Shown piece after piece: positions 8,451 through 19,101 of a stretch of DNA of 64,000 nucleotides. The stretch is from Kitasatospora sp. NBC_01246 (lineage in GTDB: Bacteria > Actinomycetota > Actinomycetes > Streptomycetales > Streptomycetaceae): contig NZ_CP108484.1 in NCBI RefSeq assembly GCF_036226505.1, positions 7,411,501 to 7,475,500 on the forward strand, written 5' to 3'. The notes beneath the pieces were generated by a model. The model saw only the letters and a program-made list of their open reading frames with translations, did not search any database and had not been told where the DNA came from. Position 1 is the first letter of the stretch, and each line of letters starts with the position of its first letter. The position numbers and the translations under genes are program-made.

Positions 8451-10076
8451 ATGAATCCGAAGGTTGACGACCGGGTGCCGGTCCTGATCGTCGGCGGCTC
8501 GCTGGTCGGGCTGTCGGCCTCACTCTTCCTGGGCCGACTGGGTGTCAGACACCTGCTGGTCGAGAAGCACGCCGACACCTCGCGTCACCCGCGTGGCCGA
8601 GGCAACAACGTCCGCACGATGGAGCTCTACCGGGGGGCGGGGATCGAGACGGCGATCCGCGAGGCCGCCTCGGTGCTCGCCGCGAACCACGGCATCCTGC
8701 AGGCCCCCTCGCTGACCGGCGAGGAGCAGGAGTGGCTGTTCCGGGAGATCGACCCGGGCGGCCGGCTGGCCCGGTTCAGCCCCAGCTCCTGGTGCCTGTG
8801 CAGCCAGAACGACCTGGAGCCGGTCCTGCTGAAGGCCGCCCGCGAGCTCGGCGGCGAGCTGCGCTTCAGCACCGAGCTGGTCTCCTTCGAACAGGACGAC
8901 GAGGGGGTGACGGCGCTGCTGCGCAGCCGGGAGACCGGCGAGGAGCGCACCGTCCGGGCCCAGTACCTGATCGCGGCGGACGGCCCGCGCAGCCCGGCCC
9001 GGGAGGCGCTGGGCATCGGCCAGAGCGGCAAGGGCGAGCTGTTCCACAACGTCAGCATCACCTTCCGGGCCAAGCGGCTGGCCGAGGTGGTGGGCGACCG
9101 GCACTTCATCGCCTGCTACCTGACCAACCCGGACGCCGACGGCGCGCTGCTGCCGGTGGACAACCACGAGGAGTGGGTCTTCCACGCGCCGTGGCACCCG
9201 GAGCACGGCGAGCCGCTGGAGGCGTTCACCGACGAGCGGTGCGTCCGGCACATCCGGGCCGCCGTCGGGGTGCCGGACCTTGAGGTGGAGGTCACCGGCA
9301 AGGCCCCCTGGCACGCGGCCGAGCGGGTGGCGACGCGGTACTCCGCCGGGCGGGTCTTCCTGGCCGGGGACTCCGCGCACGAGATGTCGCCGACCGGCGC
9401 GTTCGGCTCGAACACCGGCATCCAGGACTCCCACAACCTGGCCTGGAAGCTGGCCGCGGTGCTCTGCGGCTGGGCCGGACCGGGGCTGCTGGAGACGTAC
9501 GGGCAGGAGCGCCGGCCGGTGGCGGAGGTGACCAGCGAGCGGGCCTCGGCGCGCTCCGCCGAGCACAGCCACCCCGGGTACGCGGTGGTGCCCGGGGTCG
9601 GGCGGCAGGCCGGGGTGCTGGCGGTGGCACTCGGCTACCGCTACCCGGTGGGCGCGGTCGCCGGGGCGGACCCTGCCGGGCCGGTGGTGCCGGAGGCGTT
9701 CGAGTCCGGCGGCGAACCCGGCAGCCGGGCGCCGCACCAGTGGCTGCTGCGGGCGGGCGTCAAGCTCTCCACCCTCGACCTGTACGAGCAGGCGATGGTG
9801 CTGCTGACCGGCCCCGAGGGCACGGCCTGGCACCAGGGCGCCCGCCGGGCGGCCGACCGGCTGGCCGTGCCGCTGGACACCTACCGGATCGGTACCGGGG
9901 CGGAGGACGACCTGGCGCCCGAGCCCGGCGCGGACTTCGCCGAGCTGCACGGCCTCCGGCCGGGCGGCGCGGTGCTGGTCCGCCCGGACGGCTTCGTCGC
10001 CTGGCGGAGCGAGGACGCGGTGGCGGACCCGGAGGCGGCGGTGGAGGCGGCGCTGCGTACGGCTCTCAAGCTGTAG
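8451..10076 (+). CDS. whiE-ORFVIII: FAD-dependent polyketide hydroxylase (ORF VIII)
   Basis: A 541-residue class A flavoprotein monooxygenase. The FAD-binding GxGxxG-type motif is seen at the N-terminus (VLIVGGSLVGLSASLFLGRLG), the DG motif at YLIAADGPRSPAR, and the GD motif at VFLAGDSAHEMSPTGAFGSN. The C-terminal thioredoxin-like domain has an Asp in DTYRIG. The start is ATG 8451 with GGAG ten bases upstream. It is divergent from the rest of the cluster, as whiE ORF VIII is in S. coelicolor, where it modifies spore colour by a late hydroxylation. The substrate here is inferred to be the spore-pigment aromatic polyketide. Confidence 0.93.
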   Translation: MNPKVDDRVPVLIVGGSLVGLSASLFLGRLGVRHLLVEKHADTSRHPRGRGNNVRTMELYRGAGIETAIREAASVLAANHGILQAPSLTGEEQEWLFREIDPGGRLARFSPSSWCLCSQNDLEPVLLKAARELGGELRFSTELVSFEQDDEGVTALLRSRETGEERTVRAQYLIAADGPRSPAREALGIGQSGKGELFHNVSITFRAKRLAEVVGDRHFIACYLTNPDADGALLPVDNHEEWVFHAPWHPEHGEPLEAFTDERCVRHIRAAVGVPDLEVEVTGKAPWHAAERVATRYSAGRVFLAGDSAHEMSPTGAFGSNTGIQDSHNLAWKLAAVLCGWAGPGLLETYGQERRPVAEVTSERASARSAEHSHPGYAVVPGVGRQAGVLAVALGYRYPVGAVAGADPAGPVVPEAFESGGEPGSRAPHQWLLRAGVKLSTLDLYEQAMVLLTGPEGTAWHQGARRAADRLAVPLDTYRIGTGAEDDLAPEPGADFAELHGLRPGGAVLVRPDGFVAWRSEDAVADPEAAVEAALRTALKL

Positions 10077-10096
10077 CCGCGAGCGGGCGGCGAACG

Positions 10097-10136
10097 CGGG
10101 GCGGGCCCGCCGGTGTGTACCGGCGGGCCCGCCCCG
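10097..10136. terminator. Bidirectional terminator hairpin
   Basis: A perfect 18-bp stem (10097-10114 with 10119-10136) with a GTGT loop lies between the convergent hydroxylase and APC permease genes. Confidence 0.85.
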
Positions 10137-10153
10137 TGGTGTCCGACGAAGGG

Positions 10154-11818
10154 TCAGTGACCGCCGGCGTCGACCACCTCGATGTCCTCGATGTTCTGCT
10201 CGATGGCCTCGGCCGGCAGCGCGACCCGGATCGCCCAGAAGTAGACGCCGAGGGCGAAGACGGCGACCACGCCCATGTCCCACCACATCGGGATGTTGCC
10301 GCGGCCCTCGCCGAAGCCGCCCTGCCAGGAGATCAGGCCGAGGCCCACCAGGTAGACCGGCAGCCACTGGGCGGCCCGCCAGTCCAGGCGCGGGGCGTTC
10401 GGCAGGCCCTTGCGGATCGCGTAGGCGGCGTAGCTGCCGAGCAGCACGTAGCCGAGGACGATCGCGATGCCCAGGCGGGACAGGGTGTGCCAGCCGGCCC
10501 AGTAGATGATCAGGCTGGCGACCACGAAGGCCAGCGGCGAGATCACGCCGCCGAGCGGCAGCCGGTACGAGCGCTCACGGGCGGGCAGGCGGCGGCGCAG
10601 CGCGCCGAAGGCCAGCGGGGCGCCGGCGTACATCAGCACGCTGGCGGAGGTGATGAAGCCGACCAGCTCCTGCCAGCTCGGGAAGGGCAGGAAGCAGACG
10701 ACGCCGGTGACGAAGGAGAGGATCAGGCCGAACCACGGCACGCCCCGGCTGTCCAGCTGCTCGAACTTCTGCGGCGCGTAGCCGTTCTTGCTCAGGCCGT
10801 AGGAGATGCGGGAGGTGGAGGTGGTGTAGATCAGGCCGGTGCCGCCGGGGGAGACGATGGCGTCGAAGTAGAGCACCCAGGCCAGCCAGCCGAGGCCGAC
10901 CAGGGTGGCGAGGCCGGCGAACGGGCCCTCGATGCCGGGGAAGTCGAGCTTGTCCCAGCCGTTGGCGAAGGAGCTGAGCGGCAGCGCGCCGATGAAGACG
11001 ACCTGGAGCAGGACGTAGATCAGGGTGCCGATGGCGACCGAGCCGAGCACCGCGCGGGGGATGTCGCGCTTGGGGTTGCGGCTCTCGCCGGAGATCTGGA
11101 TCGCCTGCTCGAAGCCCAGCAGCGCGAAGATGATGCCGCTGGAGCTGATCGCGGCCAGCACGCCCTTGATGCCGAACGGGGCGAAGCCGTGCGAGGTGAA
11201 GTTCGAACCGTGGAAGTTGGTCAGCGCGAGCACGAAGATCGTCAGCAGCGGGACGAAGATCTTCAGCCAGGTGGCGATCGAGTTGGTGTGGGCCAGCACC
11301 CGCACACCGAGGAAGTTGACCGCGACGAAAACGCCCATCAGCAGGACGGCGACGATGAAGCCGCTGGTGGTGAGGGTGCCGTTGTCGTTCAGGAAGCTCT
11401 TGGCGAACTCCCAGTGCCCCGCGTACCCGATCATGGCCTCGACCTCGATCGGTGCCACGGTCGCGGCCTGCAGCCAGGAGAACCAGCCGAAGGACATGCC
11501 CGCCAGACCGCCGAAGGCGTAGTGCGGGTAGCGGGCCGTGCCGCCGGCGACCGGGAAGAGCCCGCCCAGCTCGGCGTGCACCAGGGCGAGGAGGACGATC
11601 GCGACGGCGCCGATGCCCCAGGAGACGAGCGCGGCCGGCCCGGCGACCATGACGGCGTTCTTGGCGCCGAACAGCCAGCCGGAGCCGATGATCGAACCCA
11701 CCGAGGCCCACAGCAGGCCGATCAGGCCGACCTCGCGGCGGAGCGACCGATGGGTGGGTGTCCCGGAGTCGGGAGAGGTGCCGGTGCTCGGCGGGGACAG
11801 CTGGTTGAGGGATGCCAT
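10154..11818 (-). CDS. APC family amino acid permease
   Basis: A 554-residue integral membrane transporter of the amino acid-polyamine-organocation superfamily with about 12-14 predicted helices. The first helix has the substrate-binding break (GSIIGSGWLFG) and helix 6 the motif ALLGFEQAIQISGESRNPKRDIPRA in shortened form, typical of the family. It probably imports an amino acid or related amine by proton symport; the substrate cannot be called. The start at ATG 11818 (MASLNQL) is chosen because the upstream open frame runs through the promoter. It is monocistronic, divergent from the urease operon, and separated from it by 388 bases. Confidence 0.88.
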   Translation of the reverse strand: MASLNQLSPPSTGTSPDSGTPTHRSLRREVGLIGLLWASVGSIIGSGWLFGAKNAVMVAGPAALVSWGIGAVAIVLLALVHAELGGLFPVAGGTARYPHYAFGGLAGMSFGWFSWLQAATVAPIEVEAMIGYAGHWEFAKSFLNDNGTLTTSGFIVAVLLMGVFVAVNFLGVRVLAHTNSIATWLKIFVPLLTIFVLALTNFHGSNFTSHGFAPFGIKGVLAAISSSGIIFALLGFEQAIQISGESRNPKRDIPRAVLGSVAIGTLIYVLLQVVFIGALPLSSFANGWDKLDFPGIEGPFAGLATLVGLGWLAWVLYFDAIVSPGGTGLIYTTSTSRISYGLSKNGYAPQKFEQLDSRGVPWFGLILSFVTGVVCFLPFPSWQELVGFITSASVLMYAGAPLAFGALRRRLPARERSYRLPLGGVISPLAFVVASLIIYWAGWHTLSRLGIAIVLGYVLLGSYAAYAIRKGLPNAPRLDWRAAQWLPVYLVGLGLISWQGGFGEGRGNIPMWWDMGVVAVFALGVYFWAIRVALPAEAIEQNIEDIEVVDAGGH

Positions 11819-12206
11819 GCGAAATCTCTCTGTGGTGTGGGAACCCGGCGGACGGAGCGCGGAGAGTTGCCACACAGTAGGCGTATTCATAGGCCTATGC
11901 ACAGATTTCATTACTGAATGTTTACCTACTTCCCCAGACATTCCCGCTGGTAGGGGGTCCTCTGTTCATGTGTGTGTTACGTGACTCGCCGGTAGGTCCA
12001 GCATTTGAGCCGGAATTGAGGTTCCGCACAAGATCCGGCAATGTGGACGGCAAATAGGGTTATAGAAATAGTGGCGGCCGCATAGGGATACCGGGCGGAA
12101 TCGGTGAGGTGCCCTGTGGTCGGGGTCGTTCGTTCGCTACGGTATGCGCCACCACCGCGGCACAGCGTTGTGTCCGTGCGCTCGAACCCTCCCGAGGTGC
12201 GCGCAG
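11819..12206. promoter_or_regulatory. Divergent region: permease and urease promoters
   Basis: This 388-base spacer is less GC-rich than its surroundings, particularly at 11880-12070. It contains a perfect 12-bp palindrome CATAGGCCTATG (11888-11899) near a minus-strand -10-like TACTGT, so it may be an operator of the permease. On the plus strand TACGGT near 12138 is a candidate -10 for the urease operon. No coding gene is seen. Confidence 0.45.
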
Positions 12207-12509
12207 ATGAGACTCACCCCCCACGAGCAGGAACGCCTGCTCATCCACGTGGCCGCCGAGGTGGCCCGCGCCCGCCGGGCGCGGGGGCTGCGGCTCAACC
12301 ACCCCGAGACGGTCGCGCTGATCACCTCGCACGTCCTGGAGGGCGCCCGGGACGGCCGGACCGTCGCCGAGCTGATGGACTCCGGCCGCAAGGTGCTCAC
12401 CCGGGACGACGTCATGGAGGGGATCGCGGAGATGATCCCGGACGTCCAGGTCGAGGCGACCTTCCCGGACGGGACCAAGCTGGTCACCGTGCACGGGCCG
12501 ATCCAGTGA
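12207..12509 (+). CDS. ureA: Urease subunit gamma
   Basis: A 100-residue urease gamma subunit, the normal length. MRLTPHEQERLLIHVAAEVARARRARGL opens as in all UreA proteins (given here only as a landmark: MRLTPHEQ at the start, LNHPETVALI in the middle, TKLVTVHGPI at the end). The ATG at 12207 has GAGGTG upstream at 12194. It is the first gene of a tightly packed operon, and its stop overlaps the ureB start by four bases. Confidence 0.97.
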   Translation: MRLTPHEQERLLIHVAAEVARARRARGLRLNHPETVALITSHVLEGARDGRTVAELMDSGRKVLTRDDVMEGIAEMIPDVQVEATFPDGTKLVTVHGPIQ

Positions 12510-12824
12510 GCGGCGAGCGGGCGTTCCCGGGGCAGATCCTCCACGGGGAGGGCGCGATCGGCCTCAACCCCGGTTTGCCGGTCACCCGGCTGACCGTCGT
12601 CAACGCCGCCGACCGGCCCGTCCAGGTGGGCTCGCACTACCACTTCGGGGAGGCCAACCCCGGCCTGGACTTCGACCGGTCCACCGCGCGCGGCCTACGG
12701 CTGAACATCCCGGCCGGCACCGCCGTCCGCTTCGAACCGGGCATCCCGGTGGAGGTCGAACTCGTCCCGATCGCCGGCCGGCGCGAGGTCCTCGGCCTGC
12801 GCGGCGCGGTCGGAGGTGCGCTCG

Positions 12825-12832
<8 letters not shown>
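12506..12832 (+). CDS. ureB: Urease subunit beta
   Basis: A 108-residue urease beta subunit with GEGAIGLNPG near the N-terminus, the family signature VGSHYHFGEANPGLDFDR, and RLNIPAGTAVRFEPG. It starts at GTG 12506 inside the end of ureA (GTGA overlap) and ends inside the start of ureC. It is structural, packing against UreA and UreC in the holoenzyme. Separate ureA and ureB genes are normal for streptomycetes, unlike the fused UreAB of Helicobacter. Confidence 0.97.
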
Positions 12833-14560
<1,728 letters not shown>

Positions 14561-14561
<1 letters not shown>

Positions 14562-15217
14562 TGGGCCTCGCCGCGCTCCTGCTGCTCGCCGACGGCCGGT
14601 TCCCCGCCGGCGGGCACGCCCACTCCGGCGGGGCCGAGGCGGCGGTCCGGTCCGGGCGGGTGCGGGACACCGAGAGCATGACGGCGTTCCTCACCGGGCG
14701 GCTGCACACCACCGGTCTGGTGTCGGCCGCCCTGGCCGCGGCGGCCGCAGCCGGCCAGGACGCCGGCCGGCTCGACGCGGCCCGCACCGCCTCACCCGCC
14801 CTGCGCGCCACCAGCCGCCGGCTCGGCCGACAACTGCTCCGCGCCGCCCGCGCGGCCTGGCCGCACCCCGGACTCGACCGGCTGGCCGCCGAGTTCCCGC
14901 GCGGCGCGCACCAGAGCGTCGTCCTCGGCACCGTCGCGCTGGCCGCCGGCCTCACCCCCGCCCAGGCCGCGACCGCCGCCGCCCACGAGAGCGTCAACGG
15001 CCCGGCCACCGCCTGCGTGCGGCTGCTGGGCCTGGACCCGTACGAGGTCGCGGCCGCGCTGGCCCGGCTCGCCCCCGAACTCGACACCGTGGCCGAGGCC
15101 GCCGTCACCGCCGCCCTGGGCGGGGACCCGGACGCGCTGCCCGCCGCCTCCGCGCCGCTGCTCGACGTCTACGCCGAGCAGCACCACTCCTGGAAGGTCC
15201 GCCTCTTTGCATCGTGA
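14561..15217 (+). CDS. ureF: Urease accessory protein UreF
   Basis: A 218-residue, Ala-rich helical protein. The N-terminal LLADGRFPAGGHAHSGGAE is the UreF landmark, followed by alpha-helical repeats and a C-terminal region YAEQHHSWKVRLFAS. UreF bridges UreD and UreG and controls GTP hydrolysis during nickel delivery. The ATG at 14561 shares its A with the ureC stop (TGATG). The 3-prime end overlaps the ureG start. Confidence 0.93.
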
Positions 15218-15899
15218 CCACGCCGACCCCGTCGACGCCCCCGCCCGCCACACCTACACCTCCACCGCCGCCGGCGGCACCCGCCGGCGCGCCCTGCGGA
15301 TCGGCCTCGGCGGGCCGGTCGGCTCCGGCAAGACCGCCACCGTCGCCGCGCTCTGCCGCCTGCTGCGCGAGGAGCTGTCGCTGGCCGTCGTCACCAACGA
15401 CATCTACACCACCGAGGACGCGGAGTTCCTGCTGCGCAACGCCGTCCTGCCGCCCGAGCGGATCACCGCCGTGGAGACCGGCTGCTGCCCGCACACCGCC
15501 ATCCGCGACGACATCTCCGCCAACCTGGAGGCCGTCGAGGAACTGGAGGAGGCGGTCGGGCCGCTCGACCTCGTCCTGGTCGAGTCCGGCGGCGACAACC
15601 TCACCGCCACCTTCAGCCGGGGCCTGGTCGACCACCAGATCTTCGTCATCGACGTCTCCGGCGGGGACAAGATCCCGCGCAAGGGCGGCCCGGGAATCTC
15701 CACCTCGGACCTGCTGGTGATCAACAAGACCGACCTCGCCCCGCTGGTCGGCGCCGACCTCGACGTGATGGCCCGCGACGCCGCCGCCCAGCGCGGCCCC
15801 CTGCCCACCGTGTTCTCCGCGCTCACCTCACCCGACGGCGTGGCACCGGTCGCCGCCTGGGTCCGGGAGCGGCTGGCCGACTGGCGCACCCGGCCGTGA
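15207..15899 (+). CDS. ureG: Urease accessory GTPase UreG
   Basis: A 230-residue SIMIBI-class GTPase that delivers nickel to urease. Visible are the P-loop GGPVGSGKTATV, the metal-binding CPH motif in TGCCPHTAIRDD, LVESGGDNL (switch region) and the guanine-specificity motif NKTDLA. A His-containing N-terminal extension (MHRDHADPVDAPARH) may help bind nickel; short His-rich tails are common in UreG, particularly where ureE is absent, as here. The start is TTG 15207, supported by GGAAGG at about 15192 and by overlap with ureF. Confidence 0.95.
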   Translation: MHRDHADPVDAPARHTYTSTAAGGTRRRALRIGLGGPVGSGKTATVAALCRLLREELSLAVVTNDIYTTEDAEFLLRNAVLPPERITAVETGCCPHTAIRDDISANLEAVEELEEAVGPLDLVLVESGGDNLTATFSRGLVDHQIFVIDVSGGDKIPRKGGPGISTSDLLVINKTDLAPLVGADLDVMARDAAAQRGPLPTVFSALTSPDGVAPVAAWVRERLADWRTRP

Positions 15900-15958
15900 C
15901 GGCTCCCATGGTGACGGCTCCCATGGTGACGGCTCCCACGGTGACGGCTCCGGTGACG
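15896..15958 (+). repeat. 15-bp tandem repeat at the ureD start
   Basis: The unit GTGACGGCTCCCATG occurs twice perfectly, then with one change (CACG for CATG), then partly. Each unit encodes VTAPM and offers a new in-frame GTG, so loss or gain of a unit keeps the reading frame. Confidence 0.9.
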
Positions 15959-16735
15959 ACGGCCGCGGCCGGTCCCGTCCCGGCCGACGCGCCCCGGGCC
16001 GCGCTGGTGGCCCGGGCCCGGATCCGGGCCGAACCCGACGGGCGGGGCGCGACCGCCCTGCCCGTCCTCTCCGGCGCCGGACCGCTCGCCCCACGGCGCA
16101 CCCGGGACGCCGACGGCGGAGCCCGGGTGGTGCTCGTCGGCTCGATGGCCGCGCCGCTCGGCGGCGACCGGCTGGCACTCGCGGTCGAGGTGGCCGACGG
16201 CGCGGCCCTCACCGTGACCAGCGCGGCCGCCACGATCAGCCTGCCCGGCCCCGGCCCCGCCCACTACGACGTCGAACTGACGGTGGGGGAGGGCGCCCGG
16301 CTCGACTGGTGCCCCGAGCCGGTGGTCGCCGCCGCCGGCAGCCACCTCCTGCTGCACACCCGGATCACCCTCGCCGCCGGTGCCCGGCTGCGCTACCGCG
16401 AGGAGCAGATCCTCGGCCGCCACCACGACTGGGCCCGGGCCGCCGGCCCCGGCCGGCTCACCTCCCGGCTGACCGTGCGCCGAGCCGGCCGGCTCCTGCT
16501 GGACCAGCGGACCGACCTCGGCCCCGGCGCCCCCGGCTGGGACGGTCCCGCCGTCCTCGGCGGCCACCGGGCCACCGGCCAGCTGCTCACCGTCGGCCAC
16601 CCGCCGCCCGCGCCGCCGCGGTGGCCCGAGGCCGGGGACGCCGCTCTGCTCACCCTGCCCGACCCGGACGCCCGGCTGCTCATCGCCGCGGCCCCCGACG
16701 CGCTCGCCCTCCGGCGGGTGCTCGACGGGGACTGA
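15896..16735 (+). CDS. ureD: Urease accessory protein UreD
   Basis: A 279-residue UreD (UreH-like) scaffold protein that docks on urease with UreF and UreG. The core begins near ALVARARIRAEPDGRG, and the beta-rich body with GARLDWCPEPVV and RLRYREEQILGRHH is typical. The GTG at 15896 overlaps the ureG stop. The first codons form a 15-bp tandem repeat (MVTAP-like units), each with an in-frame GTG, so the exact start is uncertain. It is the last gene of the operon; no ureE is present, which is usual in actinobacteria. Confidence 0.92.
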   Translation: MTAPMVTAPMVTAPTVTAPVTTAAAGPVPADAPRAALVARARIRAEPDGRGATALPVLSGAGPLAPRRTRDADGGARVVLVGSMAAPLGGDRLALAVEVADGAALTVTSAAATISLPGPGPAHYDVELTVGEGARLDWCPEPVVAAAGSHLLLHTRITLAAGARLRYREEQILGRHHDWARAAGPGRLTSRLTVRRAGRLLLDQRTDLGPGAPGWDGPAVLGGHRATGQLLTVGHPPPAPPRWPEAGDAALLTLPDPDARLLIAAAPDALALRRVLDGD

Positions 16736-16740
16736 GCGCC

Positions 16741-16765
16741 GGGGCCGCCGCCGCGGGGCGGCCCC
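16741..16765 (+). terminator. Hairpin after the urease operon
   Basis: GGGGCCGC (16741-16748) pairs with GCGGCCCC (16758-16765) shortly after the ureD stop, with a 9-base loop. Confidence 0.5.
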
Positions 16766-16826
16766 GCGCGCGGCCGGCCGGGCGCTGATCCGATGCGAAT
16801 GGTCGGACAAGCCCTAGCCTGGGGCG

Positions 16827-18137
16827 ATGACCGATCGCCGGCCCGGCCGCTACCGCCCGCTCTCCCCGCTGCGCGAGCACCTGCGGGAGTCGTTCTGGTT
16901 CGCCCCGCTGGTCACCTGCGTCGCCGCGGTACTGTTCTCCGGGGTGACGGCCTGGCTGGACGAGGCCGTGGTCACCGCCAGCGTCGCCGAGACCGGCTCG
17001 GCGGACGAGCTGATGCGGTTCACCGGTGCGGCCAAGAGTGTGGTCTCCACGGTGAGTTCGGCGATGCTCACGTTCATCGGCGTGGTGTTCTCGATCTCGC
17101 TGGTCGCCCTGCAGATGGGCGCCAGCCAGTTCTCCCCGCGCGTCCTGCGGCTGTACGTCCGCAGCCGGCTCACCAAGGCCACCTTCTCGGTCTGCCTGGC
17201 CACCTTCCTGTTCGCCCTGCTCGTCCAGCTCAGCTACGACGACTCCGCCGACCCGGCGAAGGTCACCTCGGTGCCGGTCTTCTCCGGCCTCGGCTCCCTC
17301 CTGCTGGTACTGCTCAGCCTGGCGCTGTTCGTGCTCTACGTGCAGTCCACCATGCGGCTGCTGCGGGTGCCGCACGTCATCGACCGGGTCGCCAACGAGT
17401 CGGTGGCGGTGATCCTCCAGTACCGACGGATGCCGCCCGAGCCGCAGCCGCCGGCCGTCCCGGAGGGGGCGCCCACCCTGCTCCACGAGGGGCGCTCCGG
17501 GGTGCTGCGCGACGTCAACATCGGCCGCCTGGTCCGGATCGCCCGCAAGCACGACGTGGTGCTCCATCTGGTGCCCAGGATCGGCGACTTCATCACTCCC
17601 GGCACCCCGATCGTCCGGGTGGCCGGGGCCGCCGACCGGCCGCCGCGCCCGCGGGGGATCGCCCTGGCGCTCAACGTCGGCGTCGACCGCACCATGCACC
17701 AGGACCTCAGCTTCGGGTTCCGGCAGCTGGTCGACATCGCGATCCGCGCGCTCTCGCCCGCCGTCAACGACCCGACCACCGCCGTGCAGGCGATCGACCG
17801 GATCCACCAACTGCTCGGGATGCTGGTGCACGAGAGCTTCGGGGACCTCTGCTTCCGCGACCGGGCCGGCGCCGTCCGGCTGGTCGAACCGGTGCCGGAC
17901 TGGCAGTCCGTGGTCGACCTCGCGTTCACCGAGATCCGGCTCTGCGGGGCTGGCCACCCGCAGGTGACCCGCCGGCTGGCGGCCGCCCTGGACGACCTGC
18001 TGCTGATCAGCCCCGACCGGCGGCGCTCGCAACTCCTGGAGCAGCGGCGCCTGTTGGACCGTGCCGTGGTCGAACAGCTGCCCGATCCGGAGGTCCGCGC
18101 CTTCGCCCTGCTGCCGGACCGGCAGGGCATCGGCTGA
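16827..18137 (+). CDS. DUF2254 membrane protein
   Basis: A 436-residue protein of the DUF2254 family. Four hydrophobic segments lie in the first 180 residues (FAPLVTCVAAVLFSGVTAWL, AMLTFIGVVFSISLVALQM, FSVCLATFLFALLVQL, LLLVLLSLALFVLYV), followed by a soluble domain with the conserved DVGVDRTMHQD-like region (here NVGVDRTMHQDLSFG) and ALSPAVNDPTTA. The function is unknown; an ion-channel or transporter role is sometimes suggested. TAGCCT lies six bases before the ATG and there is no Shine-Dalgarno sequence, so the transcript is probably leaderless. Confidence 0.85.
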   Translation: MTDRRPGRYRPLSPLREHLRESFWFAPLVTCVAAVLFSGVTAWLDEAVVTASVAETGSADELMRFTGAAKSVVSTVSSAMLTFIGVVFSISLVALQMGASQFSPRVLRLYVRSRLTKATFSVCLATFLFALLVQLSYDDSADPAKVTSVPVFSGLGSLLLVLLSLALFVLYVQSTMRLLRVPHVIDRVANESVAVILQYRRMPPEPQPPAVPEGAPTLLHEGRSGVLRDVNIGRLVRIARKHDVVLHLVPRIGDFITPGTPIVRVAGAADRPPRPRGIALALNVGVDRTMHQDLSFGFRQLVDIAIRALSPAVNDPTTAVQAIDRIHQLLGMLVHESFGDLCFRDRAGAVRLVEPVPDWQSVVDLAFTEIRLCGAGHPQVTRRLAAALDDLLLISPDRRRSQLLEQRRLLDRAVVEQLPDPEVRAFALLPDRQGIG

Positions 18138-18165
18138 GGAGCCCCGGGGCCGGGCCGCCGCCCGA

Positions 18166-19101
18166 CTACCCGGCCGCCACCAGGTCGGAGGGGTCGGTGT
18201 TGGCGCCGCAGAGCAGCACCGCGATCCGCTCGCCGGCCACGTCGTCCAGCTCCGTCACCGCGGCGAGCGCGGTGGCCGCCGCGTGCTCGACGGCGATCCG
18301 CCGCTCGTCCCAGAGCGCCTGCCGGGCCCGGACGATGGCGTCGTCCGGTACCAGCACGGTGCGGACGCCGTCCTGCCGGGAGGCGTGCACGGCCAGCGCG
18401 GTGGCCCGGCGGGCCCCTAGGGAGTCCGCGGCCACCGAGTCCACCGGGACGTCCACCGGGTGGCCGGCCGCGAGGGCCGCACCCAGTGCCCGGCTCCCCG
18501 TCGGCTCCACCGCCACCACCCGGACGCCGTGCTCCCGCGCCGCGGCGGCCACCCCGGCGAACAGTCCGCCGCCGCCCACCGAGACCACCACCGTGTCCAG
18601 ACCGGGCAGCCGGGCCACGATCTCGTCCAGCACCGTCCCGGCCCCGGCCGCGATCAGCGGGTGGTCGTACGCGTGCGAGGCGAGCGCGCCGCCGTCCGCC
18701 GCGAACTCCTCGCAGGCCGCCAGCGCCTCGGCGTACTCGCGGCCCGCCAGCCGCACCTCGGCCCCGTAGGAGCGCAGCCGGGCCACCTTGACCGCGGGCG
18801 CGGTCTCCGGCAGGAACACGGTGGCCCGCACGCCGAGTTCGCGGGCCGCCCAGGCACAGGCGAGGCCGGCGTTCCCGCCGGAGGCGATGGTCACCCCGGC
18901 GGCCGGGAGGGTGCCCGCCTCGGTGTGCGCGAGCAGGAAGTTCTGCGCCCCGCGGGCCTTGAAGCTGCCGGTGTGCTGGAGGTACTCCAGGGCCAGCCAG
19001 ACCCGCCCGCCGTCGTCCCCGGGTGCCACCACCACCGGCCGCACCCGCCCCGCGATCCGCCGCCCGGCCGCCTCGACCTCGCCGTACGTCAGGTGCTCCA
19101 C
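18166..19101 (-). CDS. PLP-dependent serine/threonine dehydratase family protein
   Basis: A 311-residue fold-type II PLP enzyme. Lys48 in HTGSFKARGA is the Schiff-base lysine; the phosphate-binding loop is SVGGGGLFAG, and SGGNAGLACAWAARELG is the substrate-binding Asn loop. It probably deaminates serine, threonine or a related beta-hydroxy amino acid. The GTG at 19101 is chosen over the longer frame because GGGAGGAG lies just upstream. It lacks an ACT domain, so it is closer to catabolic or serine racemase-like enzymes than to IlvA. Racemase activity cannot be excluded from sequence. Confidence 0.85.
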   Translation of the reverse strand: MEHLTYGEVEAAGRRIAGRVRPVVVAPGDDGGRVWLALEYLQHTGSFKARGAQNFLLAHTEAGTLPAAGVTIASGGNAGLACAWAARELGVRATVFLPETAPAVKVARLRSYGAEVRLAGREYAEALAACEEFAADGGALASHAYDHPLIAAGAGTVLDEIVARLPGLDTVVVSVGGGGLFAGVAAAAREHGVRVVAVEPTGSRALGAALAAGHPVDVPVDSVAADSLGARRATALAVHASRQDGVRTVLVPDDAIVRARQALWDERRIAVEHAAATALAAVTELDDVAGERIAVLLCGANTDPSDLVAAG

